Below are positions 5,799 to 6,643 of a DNA stretch of 6,643 bases, one piece after another. The position numbers were made by a program, and so were the translations under genes. Under the pieces are notes generated by a model. The model saw nothing but the letters and a program-made list of their open reading frames with translations. It did not search any database and was not told where the DNA came from. Every line of letters starts with the position of its first letter. The first letter of the stretch is position 1. Source of the stretch: Patescibacteria group bacterium UBA7522 (lineage in GTDB: Bacteria; Patescibacteriota; CPR2; UBA1875); contig DLNA01000038.1 in NCBI GenBank assembly GCA_002476865.1, forward strand, positions 1 to 6,643, in the 5' to 3' direction.

Positions 5799-6643
5799 AT
5801 GATAAAGGTTGCAATTAATGGTTTTGGCAGAATTGGTCGCCAGGCCTTTAAGATCTTAACTGAAAAATACGGTAAAAAAATTGAAATAGTTGCTATTAAT
5901 GATTTGACCGAAAATGAAACATTGGCCCATCTTTTAAAGTTTGATTCAAATTACGGAACGTGGGATGCAAAAATTGATGTTCATAAAAATTATTTAACAA
6001 TCAATAGTAAGCCGGTTAAGGCCTTTTCGGAAAAAGACCCAAGAAAGTTGCCTTGGAAAAAACTAAAGATTGACGTTGTTTTGGAGTGTACTGGTTTTTT
6101 TACCGATGCTAAGAGGGCAAGATCTCACCTAAGGGCCGGAGCGAAAAGAGTTATAGTTTCGGCTCCAGCAAAAAATCATGATCGCACAATAGTTCTTGGT
6201 GTTAACGAAGACACTTTTGATTCTCAAAAAGATCGGATAATCTCTTGTGCTTCATGCACGACAAACGGTCTAGCTCCTGTGATGAAGGTTTTAAATGATG
6301 AGTTTGGTGTAAAGAGAGCATTTTTAACGACAGTTCATTCTTATACTAATGATCAAAGGATCCTGGATTTGCCTCACGAAGATATCAGGAGAGCTAGGGC
6401 GGCGGCGATAAATCTTATCCCAACTAAAACCGGCGCAGCCAAGGCGATAAGCGAAGTTCTCCCTGAGCTAGAGGGGAAAATGGATGGACTTGCGGTTAGG
6501 GTTCCGACTTCAACGGTTTCCTTGAATGATATTGTGGTTGAGTTAGAAAAGCCAACTTCACCTCACGATATTATGGTTGCAATGTTTAAAGCGTCAACTG
6601 GTAAGATGAGGGGTATTTTAAAAACAGCCGATGCTGAGCTGGT
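5799..6643 (+). CDS. gap: Glyceraldehyde-3-phosphate dehydrogenase (N-terminal 281 residues, runs off the window)
   Basis: The enzyme converts glyceraldehyde-3-phosphate, phosphate and NAD+ to 1,3-bisphosphoglycerate in glycolysis, in the cytoplasm as a tetramer. The NAD-binding loop is INGFGRIGR (6-14). NDL (34-36) carries D35, the residue that favours NAD over NADP. Further signatures are ECTGFF, SAPAK, the active-site SCTTN with nucleophile C153, catalytic H180 in HSYTNDQR, TKTGAAKA and RVPT. The residue before AS in the usual SNASCTTNC is Cys instead of Asn, and the trailing Cys is Gly, giving C150-A-S-C153. The start has AGGGGG (5789-5794) four bases upstream. About 50 residues of a typical 330-340 are missing beyond base 6643; the reading frame is intact up to there. 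No other glycolytic gene is visible. Confidence 0.97.
   Translation, partial: MIKVAINGFGRIGRQAFKILTEKYGKKIEIVAINDLTENETLAHLLKFDSNYGTWDAKIDVHKNYLTINSKPVKAFSEKDPRKLPWKKLKIDVVLECTGFFTDAKRARSHLRAGAKRVIVSAPAKNHDRTIVLGVNEDTFDSQKDRIISCASCTTNGLAPVMKVLNDEFGVKRAFLTTVHSYTNDQRILDLPHEDIRRARAAAINLIPTKTGAAKAISEVLPELEGKMDGLAVRVPTSTVSLNDIVVELEKPTSPHDIMVAMFKASTGKMRGILKTADAEL

Noticed and set aside
5795..5800. TATAAT as the -10 box of gap
   Set aside because: It overlaps the start codon and sits directly after the ribosome-binding site, so transcription from it would skip the start. The resemblance is incidental.

Overview
The window comes from an AT-rich bacterium (roughly one third GC by eye). It looks like a member of the Candidate Phyla Radiation (Patescibacteria). 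The reasons are the type of multi-pass sensor kinase with the HRLMDIR and FQPLRRW signatures, tightly overlapping genes, a gene that appears to be leaderless, and AT-rich intergenic repeats of the AAATTTC kind. This is inference: no taxonomic marker such as an rRNA gene is present. TGA is used as an ordinary stop and no in-frame TGA was found, so the UGA-as-glycine code of Gracilibacteria/Absconditabacteria does not apply.

Layout. Positions 1-3977 hold a compact, co-directional gene string on the + strand. It consists of the tail of a hydrophobic protein (1-99), a ThiF/MoeB-like E1-type adenylyltransferase (114-923), a class I SAM-dependent methyltransferase (916-1638, overlapping by 8 bp), and a large membrane-bound hybrid sensor with 9 predicted membrane segments, GAF, HisKA and HATPase domains (1635-3977). 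The kinase is best started at a TTG overlapping the methyltransferase stop as TTGA, preceded by a strong AGGAGG. Overlap and spacing imply one transcript and translational coupling. Substrates of the ThiF/methyltransferase pair and the partner regulator of the kinase are not in the window.

Positions 3978-4478 are non-coding and the most unusual part. A terminator hairpin follows the kinase. Next comes an exact 22-nt copy of the 3' end of tRNA-Glu attached to a ~70% GC, highly self-complementary island. A second hairpin terminator follows, and then a complete tRNA-Glu(UUC) gene on the minus strand. On the minus strand both tRNA ends run directly into a terminator hairpin, so this looks like a duplicated tRNA-tail/terminator unit, one copy of which carries a structured GC-rich insert.

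Positions 4479-5423 encode a membrane-anchored protein of the class A beta-lactamase fold (STIK, SDN, KIG) that has lost the omega-loop region holding the deacylating glutamate. It is probably a peptidoglycan-related or otherwise non-lactamase enzyme. Its -10-like box sits so close to the ATG that a leaderless mRNA is likely. A 375-bp spacer follows with a perfect 38-bp palindrome, and then the first 281 codons of a glyceraldehyde-3-phosphate dehydrogenase (5799 to the window end), with an unusual CASC active-site motif.
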